This document shows, one piece after another, positions 5,290 through 11,161 of a stretch of DNA of 11,161 bases (the stretch's first letter is position 1; every line of letters starts with the position of its first letter). Position numbers and translations under genes: made by a program. The DNA is from HGM11412 sp045602125 (GTDB taxonomy: Bacteria; Bacillota; Clostridia; Christensenellales; Borkfalkiaceae), in NCBI GenBank assembly GCA_045602125.1, contig JAZSBA010000115.1, positions 1-11,161 of the forward strand, given 5' to 3'. The notes beneath the pieces are model-generated. The model did no database searches. It saw nothing but the letters and a program-made list of their open reading frames with translations, and was not told the DNA's origin.

Positions 5290-5910
5290 ATGGAATTTAA
5301 AATTTATCAAAAAGAATTAGAATTACAATCTCGTGGTTGGATTCCCACTTTCCACGACATTAGAAAAGAAATTCTCGAAATGGTAGCAGACTCTGGTATT
5401 AAGAACGGTACCGTTGCAATCGTTTCTCACCATACTACTTGTTCAGTAATGGTTCAAGAATGTTCACACGATATCGATACTTTCGACCTTGAATACCTTC
5501 AACACGACCTTCTCGATATCATGAGAAAAATGATTCCTGACTTTGCTGAAGAACATCAATATCGTCACCCAGGTCCTATCCACGCTCAATACGGTAGATA
5601 CGTTAACGAACCGGGCGATTACTCTTCTATGAATACAGATGGTCACCTTCGTTCAGTATTCTTTGGTAGAAGTGAAACTTTAACTATCAAAGACGGTAAG
5701 CTTGACCTTGGTTTATTCGCTCACATTTACTTCATTGACTGGGATCACGTTATCGCTCGTCGTAGACAAGTTAACATTACTATTATGGGTACTACTGAAG
5801 ACGTTAACGATAGAAAGTGGAACGGTGGCGAAGTAATCAACACTCGTCGTAGATATACTGATGAAGAAAAGGCATATGACGTGCACTTTGATCTTCAACA
5901 AGATCGCTAA
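5290..5910 (+). CDS. YjbQ/UPF0047 family protein, long variant
   Basis: A 206-residue soluble protein of the YjbQ (UPF0047) family, members of which have been reported as secondary thiamine-phosphate synthases; the physiological role remains open. Seen: HHTTCSVMVQE (47-57) matching the family HTTA...E motif, RHPGP (92-96), NTDGHLRSVFFG (115-126) with the family's second His, and GLFAHIYFIDWD followed by R-R-R-Q-V. Family members are usually near 130-140 residues; this one has extra sequence before and after RHPGP and about 35 residues after the last strand. The ATG at 5290 is chosen because AAGGAG lies just before it; an in-frame GTG at 5248 has no ribosome binding site and falls in the leader hairpin. 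Codon use (AAC, GAC, CAC, TTC, GGT, CGT) is unlike the neighbours and suggests high expression. Confidence 0.88.
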   Translation: MEFKIYQKELELQSRGWIPTFHDIRKEILEMVADSGIKNGTVAIVSHHTTCSVMVQECSHDIDTFDLEYLQHDLLDIMRKMIPDFAEEHQYRHPGPIHAQYGRYVNEPGDYSSMNTDGHLRSVFFGRSETLTIKDGKLDLGLFAHIYFIDWDHVIARRRQVNITIMGTTEDVNDRKWNGGEVINTRRRYTDEEKAYDVHFDLQQDR

Positions 5911-6038
5911 TTTTTAATCCGTTATAAGCATTGCAATACTGCGTTACTGCTTCGTGTTTGAACTTCGATGACCAAAAAGGTCTATCTCCTCTCAAACACT
6001 TTGCGAGCCTTGTCTTGCTCGCTTCTAACGTCTTAAAA
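5911..6038. repeat. structured intergenic repeat, copy 2 (behind yjbQ)
   Basis: Begins directly after the yjbQ stop codon. The ends form an imperfect inverted repeat, CGTTATAAGC (5920-5929) and GCTTCTAACG (6021-6030), with one mismatch. Inside, GTGTTTGA (5954-5961) pairs with TCAAACAC (5992-5999), then an internal loop, then GAT-GACC/GGTC-ATC around AAAAA (5967-5986). A second hairpin is GCGAGC/GCTCGC (6003-6022). The overall architecture and the right flank match copy 1, though stem sequences differ. With copy 3, terminator and promoter it accounts for the gene-free stretch 5911-6322. Confidence 0.82.
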
Positions 6039-6051
6039 CACAAGTAAAAAT

Positions 6052-6080
6052 AAGCATAGGTTATTTCCTATGCTTTTTTT
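6052..6080 (+). terminator. Rho-independent terminator behind yjbQ
   Basis: A 9-bp stem, AAGCATAGG (6052-6060) with CCTATGCTT (6067-6075) and loop TTATTT, runs into seven T (6074-6080). It ends the yjbQ transcript, leaving repeat copy 2 in its 3' untranslated region. Confidence 0.9.
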
Positions 6081-6127
6081 ATTTCGTTATAAACGGCACT
6101 ATGCTTTTTTTTAATCCGTTATAAGCG
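6068..6127. repeat. imperfect tandem duplication of terminator tail plus repeat end
   Basis: CTATGC plus a T-run, then CGTTATAAACG (6068-6095), is repeated with a period of about 31-32 bases as CTATGC plus a T-run, then AATCCGTTATAAGCG (6099-6127). The first unit ends in a remnant of the structured repeat's left end; the second continues into copy 3 of that repeat. Confidence 0.6.
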
Positions 6128-6183
6128 TCGCAATATTGCGTTAACTGTCAAGCCTTGTCTTGCTCGCTTCTAACGCCTTAAAA
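6108..6183. repeat. structured intergenic repeat, copy 3, internally deleted
   Basis: Shares with copy 2 the left part (TTTTTAATCCGTTATAAGC, then GCAATA, then TGCGTTA) and the right part (AGCCTTGTCTTGCTCGCTTC and TAACGCCTTAAAA), with only scattered substitutions. The central hairpin region of copy 2 (about 5947-6004) is missing and replaced by a few bases. Same orientation as copies 1 and 2. Confidence 0.82.
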
Positions 6184-6227
6184 TATCTTTCAACTAAACG
6201 TTTGAGTTAAACTAAATTTTTTTACAC

Positions 6228-6289
6228 TTGCACAATTTATTCACAATATCGATTTAAGTATTGATTTATTGTGCAAATTTTAGTAAAAT
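6228..6289 (+). promoter_or_regulatory. promoter with inverted repeat for the four-gene envelope operon
   Basis: TTGATT (6261-6266), 17 bases, TAAAAT (6284-6289) make a plausible sigma-A promoter with a predicted start near 6296, about 27 bases before the first gene. The spacer contains ATTGTGCAA (6268-6276), the exact reverse complement of TTGCACAAT (6228-6236) 40 bases upstream; a third half-site-like CACAAT lies at 6242-6247. The spacing of the arms suggests two operator halves in phase on the DNA helix, or a stem if the region is transcribed from further upstream. The ribosome binding site before the first ATG (GTGGG) is weak. Confidence 0.5.
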
Positions 6290-6322
6290 GTAAAAGTAAT
6301 ATGTAATATTAATCGTGGGTTT

Positions 6323-7618
6323 ATGAAAAAACAAGGTAATAATTCGGTAACGTGGGTTAAGCTTGATAACGCAGCTAAAATATATCCCGCCGCGAGAAAA
6401 AAGAATTGGAGTAACGTTTATAGACAGTCTGTAACTCTTTACGAAGAAGTGGATTGTTCTATTTTAAAATCGGCGTTAGACGTTGTAGTTAAACGTTTTC
6501 CATCAATCGCGTCAAGACTTAGAAAGGGTGTATTTTGGTATTATTTGCAACAAGTTGAAACTGCTCCCGATATAAAAGAAGAATATAGCTATCCGCTTGC
6601 TTATATGAGTAATAACGAGATGCGTAAATGCGCTTTTAGAGTAATAGTCTATCGTAGTCGCATTGCCGTTGAGTTTTTCCACTCGTTAACAGACGGGGCA
6701 GGCGCTTTGGTATTTTTAAAAAACCTACTTGCAGAGTATCTTGAATTAAAGCACGGCATAACAATTCCTTTTGAACACGGAATAATCGATCGAAAAGGAA
6801 CTCCAACTTCTGAAGAACTTGAAGATAGTTTTTTAAAGTATGCTGGCAAAGTTTTAGCAAGTAGAAAAGATACTAACGCTTGGCATATGTACGGCGCTCC
6901 GCAAAAAGACGGTTTTTTAAATTTAACTTGCTTTCAAATTTCAACTAAAAAAATATTAGAACTTGCTCACTCTTATAACGTTACCTTAACCGTGTTTATG
7001 AGCGCGGTTATGATGCTTGCTCTTTTCAATCTTCAAAAAGAAAAAGAGCCTAACGTAAAAAATAGAAAACTTATAAAACTTCTTATCCCGATTAATTTGA
7101 GAACGCTTTTTAAAAGCAACACGTTAAGAAATTTTTCAATGTACACTATTCCCGAAATCGATCCAAGGCTTGGCGATTACACTCTTAGTGAGATTTGTAA
7201 CGTTATAAAGCACAAGATGGGTTTAGAGTTTACCGCAAAACATATGAGCACGGTTATTGCAACCAACGTAAACGATGAGAAAAATCCTTTCGTAAGATTA
7301 ATACCATTGCCGATAAAAAACTTGGTAATGAAAGCGATTTTTAATTCGGTAGGGGAGAAAAAGGCTTGTTTATCCCTTTCAAATTTAGGTAAAATCACTC
7401 TTCCAACAATAATGGAAAGTTACGTTAAAAGATTTGATTTTATTCTTGGAGTGCAAGCAACTCAACCGCACAATTGCGGTATGCTTTCTTATAAAGATAC
7501 CCTTTATCTCAACTTTATAAGAGATATAAAAAACCCCGAACTCGAAAGGCATTTTTATTTAGTTCTTCAAAGTTTAGGCGTTGAAGTTTTCGTAGAAAGC
7601 AATCAAAACGAGAGGTAA
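6323..7618 (+). CDS. HxxxD-motif acyltransferase (condensation/alcohol acetyltransferase-like)
   Basis: A 431-residue soluble protein. Seen: an N-terminal WVKLDNAAKIYPAARKK block (11-27), the catalytic-type motif FFHSLTDGAG with His120 and Asp124, and a C-terminal RFDFILG segment in the place of the DFGWG-like structural motif. Known: the HHxxxDG superfamily includes condensation domains of peptide synthetases, chloramphenicol acetyltransferase, PapA-type acyltransferases and alcohol acetyltransferases, all using the His to activate an acceptor hydroxyl or amine. Here only the second His is present (FHSLTDG). Inference: transfers an acyl group to a lipid, sugar or alcohol. First gene of a four-gene operon; its stop is three bases before the next start. 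The acceptor and donor are unknown. Confidence 0.78.
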   Translation: MKKQGNNSVTWVKLDNAAKIYPAARKKNWSNVYRQSVTLYEEVDCSILKSALDVVVKRFPSIASRLRKGVFWYYLQQVETAPDIKEEYSYPLAYMSNNEMRKCAFRVIVYRSRIAVEFFHSLTDGAGALVFLKNLLAEYLELKHGITIPFEHGIIDRKGTPTSEELEDSFLKYAGKVLASRKDTNAWHMYGAPQKDGFLNLTCFQISTKKILELAHSYNVTLTVFMSAVMMLALFNLQKEKEPNVKNRKLIKLLIPINLRTLFKSNTLRNFSMYTIPEIDPRLGDYTLSEICNVIKHKMGLEFTAKHMSTVIATNVNDEKNPFVRLIPLPIKNLVMKAIFNSVGEKKACLSLSNLGKITLPTIMESYVKRFDFILGVQATQPHNCGMLSYKDTLYLNFIRDIKNPELERHFYLVLQSLGVEVFVESNQNER

Positions 7619-7621
7619 AAT

Positions 7622-8314
7622 ATGTATTGTATAAATTGTGGCGTAAAACTTTCTGATAATGAAAGTAAATGCCCGTTATGTAACACCGTCGTTCCTATTA
7701 TAAACGATAATAAGGATGATGATAATAAGTTATATCCTAGCAATAAAATGCCAAAGAAAACGTACTATTCAAAAGTTTTAAGCGGAGCAATTATTATATT
7801 ATTTTTAATTCCGCTCGTAACCACTTTTTTCTCCGATTTTAACGATAACGGCAATTTAGATTGGTTTGGTTACGTTCTTGGCGCGTTGGTCGTCGTATAC
7901 GTTGCTTTTGCCCTTCCTATTTGGTTTAGAAGACCGAATCCTGTAATATTCGTTCCGTGTAGTTTTTTAGCGTTGATACTTTACGTTTTTTATATAAATT
8001 TAGTTTTAGTCGGCAATTGGTTTTTCACGTTTGCTCTTCCGGTTTTAGGCGGAATTTGTATAATAACTTGCACGATGGTAACTTTATTTAGATATTTAAA
8101 AAAAGGAAGGTTATTTATCGTTGGCGGATGTATAGTAGCGCTTGGCATATTGATTTTACTCGTCGAGTATTTAATGACTATTACTTTCGCCCTTCCGTTT
8201 AAAGGTTGGTCGATATATCCGTTAATAACGCTATCTCTTCTCGGTGGATTGCTTTTATATCTTGCAATCAATAAGCCCGCCCGTGAAATTATCGAGAGAA
8301 AAATATTTTTCTAA
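7622..8314 (+). CDS. zinc-ribbon membrane protein (DUF6320-like)
   Basis: A 230-residue protein with an N-terminal zinc ribbon, CINC at 3-6 and CPLC at 17-20, a charged Asp/Asn/Lys-rich linker (29-50), and then about six hydrophobic segments, roughly 51-72, 80-100, 106-127, 132-155, 162-185 and 196-216. No signal peptide, so the ribbon should face the cytoplasm. Known: this layout is common in Clostridia and I recall it beside HxxxD acyltransferases, but no function is established. Start ATG follows GAGAGG and lies three bases behind the acyltransferase gene, implying co-translation. Inference: a membrane anchor or scaffold for the acyltransferase, or a transporter component. Confident as a gene, uncertain in role. 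Confidence 0.75.
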   Translation: MYCINCGVKLSDNESKCPLCNTVVPIINDNKDDDNKLYPSNKMPKKTYYSKVLSGAIIILFLIPLVTTFFSDFNDNGNLDWFGYVLGALVVVYVAFALPIWFRRPNPVIFVPCSFLALILYVFYINLVLVGNWFFTFALPVLGGICIITCTMVTLFRYLKKGRLFIVGGCIVALGILILLVEYLMTITFALPFKGWSIYPLITLSLLGGLLLYLAINKPAREIIERKIFF

Positions 8315-8326
8315 GGAATTATAATT

Positions 8327-9451
8327 ATGAGTATTGAAACAAAAGAAGTTCTAACTAAAAAAGATTTGTTAAAATGGGTGCGTTTTCCGAGCCTATTATA
8401 CAAAGACAACGAGTATTTTGTTCCCTTTTTAGAGCCTGACGAAGTTGATACTTTTACAAAAACTAAAAACCCTGCCTACGATTTTTGCGAAACAAGATTA
8501 TTTTTAGCCTATAAAGACGGTAAAATCGTAGGAAGAATAGCAGGACTTATCAATCACGCTTACAATAAAAAATGGAATAAAAACGCAATCCGTTTTACCC
8601 GTTTTGATTTTATCGACGATTATGCCGTTTCAAAGGCGTTATTCGATTGCGTAGTGTCTTGGGGTAAGGAAAGGGGATACACCGAGATAGCAGGCCCCGT
8701 TGGATTTACCGATATGGACCACGAAGGTATGCTGATTGACGGTTTTGAAGAGTTAAACTTATCAATAACTTTTTATAACTATCCATACTATTTAGAGCAT
8801 TACACTCGTTTAGGTTTAGAAAAAGACGTTGACTGGATAGAAAATAGAATTTCAGTTCCCAAGGAAATCGACCCTCAAATAGAGAGAATTTCTAATATGA
8901 TTTTGCAAAAGGGTAATTACAAAATCGTAACGTATTCTGACCGCAAAGTTCTATTTAAAGAGGCCTATGAGGCGTTTTCGCTCGTAGATAAAGCCTATTC
9001 CGCTCTTCACGGAACAGTTCCTTTAACGGATAAAGTTATTGAAAACGTAATAAACTCTAACGTTCCAATTATTAACCTTGACTATATTTGTTCAATAAAA
9101 GACGGAAACGATAAAATCGTTGCGTTTGGCGTAATGGTTCCGTCAACAGCCAAAGCGTTAAAGAAGTCTAACGGAAGATTATTGCCATTTGGAATATTTA
9201 GGATGTTAAAGGCTCTTAACGGCAAGAACGACACTATGGAAATGTATTTCGTAGCGGTAGAGCCAGAACTTCAAAAACAAGGTTTACCAGCCCTTTTAAT
9301 CTACGCATTACTCGATAAGTTAATTAAAAACGGCGTTAAGTACTGCGAAACTGGGCCTATGCTTGAAAATAACACGGCAGTTCAAAGTTTATGGAGAAGA
9401 TTTGATAAAATTGAGCATAAACGCCGTCGTTGTTTTATTAAGGAGATATAA
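8327..9451 (+). CDS. GNAT-fold N-acetyltransferase-like protein (YghO-type)
   Basis: A 374-residue protein, longer than a single GNAT domain. Seen: an N-terminal block with FPSLLYKDNEYFVPFLEPDE (19-38) and FLAYKDGKIVGRIAGLIN, a central GPVGFTDMDHEGMLIDGF, and a C-terminal GNAT core with the acetyl-CoA loop VAVEPELQKQGLPALLIYAL and a late ENNTAVQSLWRRF, which resembles motif B. Known: the N-terminal pattern belongs to a large bacterial family (YghO-like) of unproven substrate, often near lipid or surface genes. Ribosome binding site AAGGA precedes ATG; 12 bases separate it from the zinc-ribbon gene, and the next gene's ribosome binding site lies in its own last codons. Inference: a second acyl or acetyl transfer step in the same operon. 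Confidence 0.8.
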   Translation: MSIETKEVLTKKDLLKWVRFPSLLYKDNEYFVPFLEPDEVDTFTKTKNPAYDFCETRLFLAYKDGKIVGRIAGLINHAYNKKWNKNAIRFTRFDFIDDYAVSKALFDCVVSWGKERGYTEIAGPVGFTDMDHEGMLIDGFEELNLSITFYNYPYYLEHYTRLGLEKDVDWIENRISVPKEIDPQIERISNMILQKGNYKIVTYSDRKVLFKEAYEAFSLVDKAYSALHGTVPLTDKVIENVINSNVPIINLDYICSIKDGNDKIVAFGVMVPSTAKALKKSNGRLLPFGIFRMLKALNGKNDTMEMYFVAVEPELQKQGLPALLIYALLDKLIKNGVKYCETGPMLENNTAVQSLWRRFDKIEHKRRRCFIKEI

Positions 9452-9456
9452 GTTTT

Positions 9457-9876
9457 ATGGATAACAACAAAAAACAAATACTTCAAATAATAAAATTTAC
9501 CTTGTTTTCAATCTCGGCAGGCGTTATTCAAATGGGTTCGTTTGCAATTCTAGAAATATTCATTAAAGACTATTGGATTCCATATTTAATCTCGCTTGTT
9601 TTATCAATAGTTTGGAACTTCACCTTCAACCGTCGTTTTACCTTTAAGTCGGCGGCGAACGTTCCTGTTGCTATGGCGAAAGTGTTTGGGTTTTACTTGG
9701 TATTTACGCCCCTTTCAACTTACTTAGGAAATTTAGTTGAAGGGTTAGGAGTAAACGACTTTATCATTTTAATAGTAACGATGCTTTTAAACTTCGTATT
9801 AGAATTTTTATTTTGTAAGTTCGTTGTTTATCGCGGAAAGGAAGACACTTTAAAAACTAAAGAAAATAAACAATAA
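9457..9876 (+). CDS. GtrA family membrane protein
   Basis: A 139-residue protein with four membrane helices at roughly 12-34, 39-57, 69-93 and 99-124. Seen: the GtrA hallmark between helices 2 and 3, WNFTFNRRFTF (53-63). Known: GtrA-like proteins are thought to help move or assemble undecaprenyl-linked sugars across the membrane in O-antigen glucosylation, teichoic acid and arabinogalactan pathways. There is no neighbouring GtrB-type glycosyltransferase here, so the partner enzyme must lie elsewhere if the role is the usual one. It is the last gene of the operon, five bases behind the GNAT gene with AAGGAG inside that gene's end, and is followed at once by a terminator. Confidence 0.92.
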   Translation: MDNNKKQILQIIKFTLFSISAGVIQMGSFAILEIFIKDYWIPYLISLVLSIVWNFTFNRRFTFKSAANVPVAMAKVFGFYLVFTPLSTYLGNLVEGLGVNDFIILIVTMLLNFVLEFLFCKFVVYRGKEDTLKTKENKQ

Positions 9877-9903
9877 AAAAATGCACGCTTTAGCGTGCAT
9901 TTT
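9875..9903. terminator. bidirectional terminator between convergent operons
   Basis: An 8-bp perfect stem, ATGCACGC (9881-9888) with GCGTGCAT (9893-9900) and loop TTTA, with a run of A on the left and T on the right. It serves the GtrA operon from the left and, read on the minus strand where seven T follow, the ornithine carbamoyltransferase gene from the right. Confidence 0.88.
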
Positions 9904-9911
9904 CTATTTAC

Positions 9912-10913
9912 TTAATTTTTATCTGTGTTAACGAGGGTGGCGTACATTACCGCTTTTATAGTGTGCATGCGGTTTTCCGCTTCGTCAAACACGATTGATT
10001 GACTGCTTTCAAACACTTCGTTAGTAACTTCAAGTTCAGAAAGACCAAACTTATCGTAAACTTGTTTACCTATCGTAGTGTTAAGATCGTGGAAAGCCGG
10101 TAAGCAGTGCATAAACCTACATTGTTCGCCCGCGTTATCCATAATTTCCTTAGTTACTTGATAAGGTAAAAGCTCGTCAATTCTCTCTTTCCAAACGCCA
10201 TCAGGCTCGCCCATTGAAACCCAAACGTCGGTGTAGATAACGTCGGCGTGTTTAGTTGCCTTTATAGGATCGGTTTCAAAGTTTAAAGTAGCGCCAGACT
10301 TCTCGGCAATTTTCTTGCAAGTTTCAATAAGTTCGCTATTTGGGAAGTATTTTTCAGGCGCGCAAGCCGTAAAGTTAAGCCCCATTTTAGCGCAACCTAC
10401 CATTAAAGAATTACCCATATTAAATCTAGCATCGCCCATATAAACGAAGTTTATGCCTTTAAGTTTTCCAAAATGCTCTTTAATAGTCATAAAGTCGGCA
10501 AGAATTTGAGTTGGGTGGAATTCGTTAGTTAAACCGTTCCAAACGGGAACGCCTGCGTATTTTGCCAAATCTTCAACGATTTCTTGACCGAAACCACGAT
10601 ATTCTATACCGTCGAACATTCTACCAAGAACTCTTGCAGTATCCGCAATACTTTCTTTTTTACCAATTTGAGAACCTTGGGGATCAAGGTAAACTGGGTG
10701 AATACCAAGGTCTGCCGCTGCAACTTCGAAAGCGCAACGAGTACGAGTGCTCGTTTTTTCGAAAATTAACGCAACGTTTTTACCCCTTAAATCCTTTTGA
10801 TCAACGCCTGCTTTTTTATCCTTTTTAAGTTGGCTTGCAAGGTCGATAAGATAACTGATTTCTTCGGGGGTGTAGTCTAATAACTTCAAAAAATGTCTAC
10901 CTTTTAAATTCAT
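9912..10913 (-). CDS. argF: ornithine carbamoyltransferase
   Basis: A 333-residue cytoplasmic enzyme that makes citrulline from ornithine and carbamoyl phosphate, or runs in reverse in the arginine deiminase pathway (ArcB). Seen: the carbamoyl-phosphate loop STRTR at 55-59, FHPTQILAD, the MGDARFN segment, the ornithine-binding SMG loop in DVWVSMGEPD, and HCLPAFHD with the catalytic Cys. These mark ornithine rather than putrescine or aspartate specificity. Length is normal. The start overlaps the stop of the upstream short gene (ATGA), with AAGAGG about ten bases before it inside that gene. No other arginine genes are in the window, so biosynthetic (argF) and catabolic (arcB) roles cannot be told apart from context. 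Confidence 0.95.
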   Translation of the reverse strand: MNLKGRHFLKLLDYTPEEISYLIDLASQLKKDKKAGVDQKDLRGKNVALIFEKTSTRTRCAFEVAAADLGIHPVYLDPQGSQIGKKESIADTARVLGRMFDGIEYRGFGQEIVEDLAKYAGVPVWNGLTNEFHPTQILADFMTIKEHFGKLKGINFVYMGDARFNMGNSLMVGCAKMGLNFTACAPEKYFPNSELIETCKKIAEKSGATLNFETDPIKATKHADVIYTDVWVSMGEPDGVWKERIDELLPYQVTKEIMDNAGEQCRFMHCLPAFHDLNTTIGKQVYDKFGLSELEVTNEVFESSQSIVFDEAENRMHTIKAVMYATLVNTDKN

Positions 10914-11128
10914 AACGCAATTGCCTCTTTAATAACTTTTATTGCTTTTTTAGTTGTGTCAATTTCACTTTTAAGTCTAGGAGTACTAAGCCCTCCCATT
11001 ACTTCTGGACAAACTAAAATAACATCCTTATCTTTTAAATACTCCGCTATCTTTTCATTATAATTATTCTTCCCATTATATTTACAATTATTTCCCACTA
11101 AACAAGCACTTACTAAAACTTTCTCCAT
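10910..11128 (-). pseudogene. truncated DUF523 (TudS-like) protein
   Basis: A 72-residue reading frame clearly related to DUF523. Seen: VLVSACLVGNNCKYNGKNN at the N-terminus with Cys9 and Cys15, VCPEVMGGLSTPR with Cys40, then a short tail ending in KEAIAL. Known: full members are about 140-150 residues and continue to a Ser-Pro-Ser-Cys-Gly motif; TudS of this family binds an iron-sulfur cluster through conserved cysteines including one there. Here a stretch after TPR appears to be missing and the protein stops before that motif, so the third cysteine is absent. I start at the ATG with GGAGA seven bases upstream; an ATG seven codons earlier has no such site. It is either a decayed gene kept for its overlap with argF, or a short functional derivative. 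Confidence 0.7.
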
Positions 11129-11161
11129 GTTAATTTCTCCTATATTCATACAATTTGTCTG

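Noticed and set aside
6636..6860. Minus-strand open frames inside the HxxxD acyltransferase gene, and similar frames inside rpe, fsa, yjbQ and argF
   Set aside because: They have no ribosome binding sites, no family resemblance and lie fully within genes with clear homology on the other strand or frame.

Overview
The window is AT-rich chromosomal DNA from a Gram-positive-type anaerobe, most likely an uncultured gut member of the Clostridia. The pointers are strong AAGGAG-type ribosome binding sites, sigma-A-like promoters, short U-tract terminators, an HxxxD acyltransferase next to a zinc-ribbon membrane protein of the DUF6320 type, and the long form of the YjbQ family. No phage, transposase, integrase, CRISPR array or toxin module is visible. 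The organism assignment is inference.

Left part (1-1345, + strand): the 3' end of trmB overlaps an alpha/beta hydrolase by ATGA, followed by a tRNA-Leu(CAG) with encoded CCA and a strong bidirectional terminator. Between that terminator and the next gene lies a compact array of six mini-hairpins joined by a repeated linker that inverts in the second half. Positions 1346-2877 (- strand) hold a ZIP metal transporter and a COG1237-type metallo-beta-lactamase-fold protein, overlapping by ATGA.

Centre (2960-5077, - strand): three sugar-phosphate genes run leftward from one promoter: a KdsD-like SIS isomerase without CBS domains, a fructose-6-phosphate aldolase-type enzyme and ribulose-phosphate 3-epimerase. 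The promoter has a perfect 17-bp palindrome over its predicted start point. A divergent strong promoter drives an unusually long YjbQ/UPF0047 protein with codon use typical of highly expressed genes. A structured repeat of about 120 bp occurs between the aldolase and epimerase genes, again just behind yjbQ, and a third time as an internally deleted copy (6108-6183).

Right part (6323-9876, + strand): a tight four-gene operon encodes an HxxxD acyltransferase, a zinc-ribbon protein with about six membrane helices, a GNAT-fold protein and a GtrA membrane protein. It looks like an envelope or glycolipid modification module of unknown product, under a promoter that carries an inverted repeat. A bidirectional terminator separates it from a convergent gene pair: ornithine carbamoyltransferase preceded by, and overlapping, a truncated DUF523/TudS-like gene at the window edge.

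The best candidates for something undescribed are the two repeat families (the hairpin array and the structured element with apparent compensatory changes) and the four-gene envelope operon.
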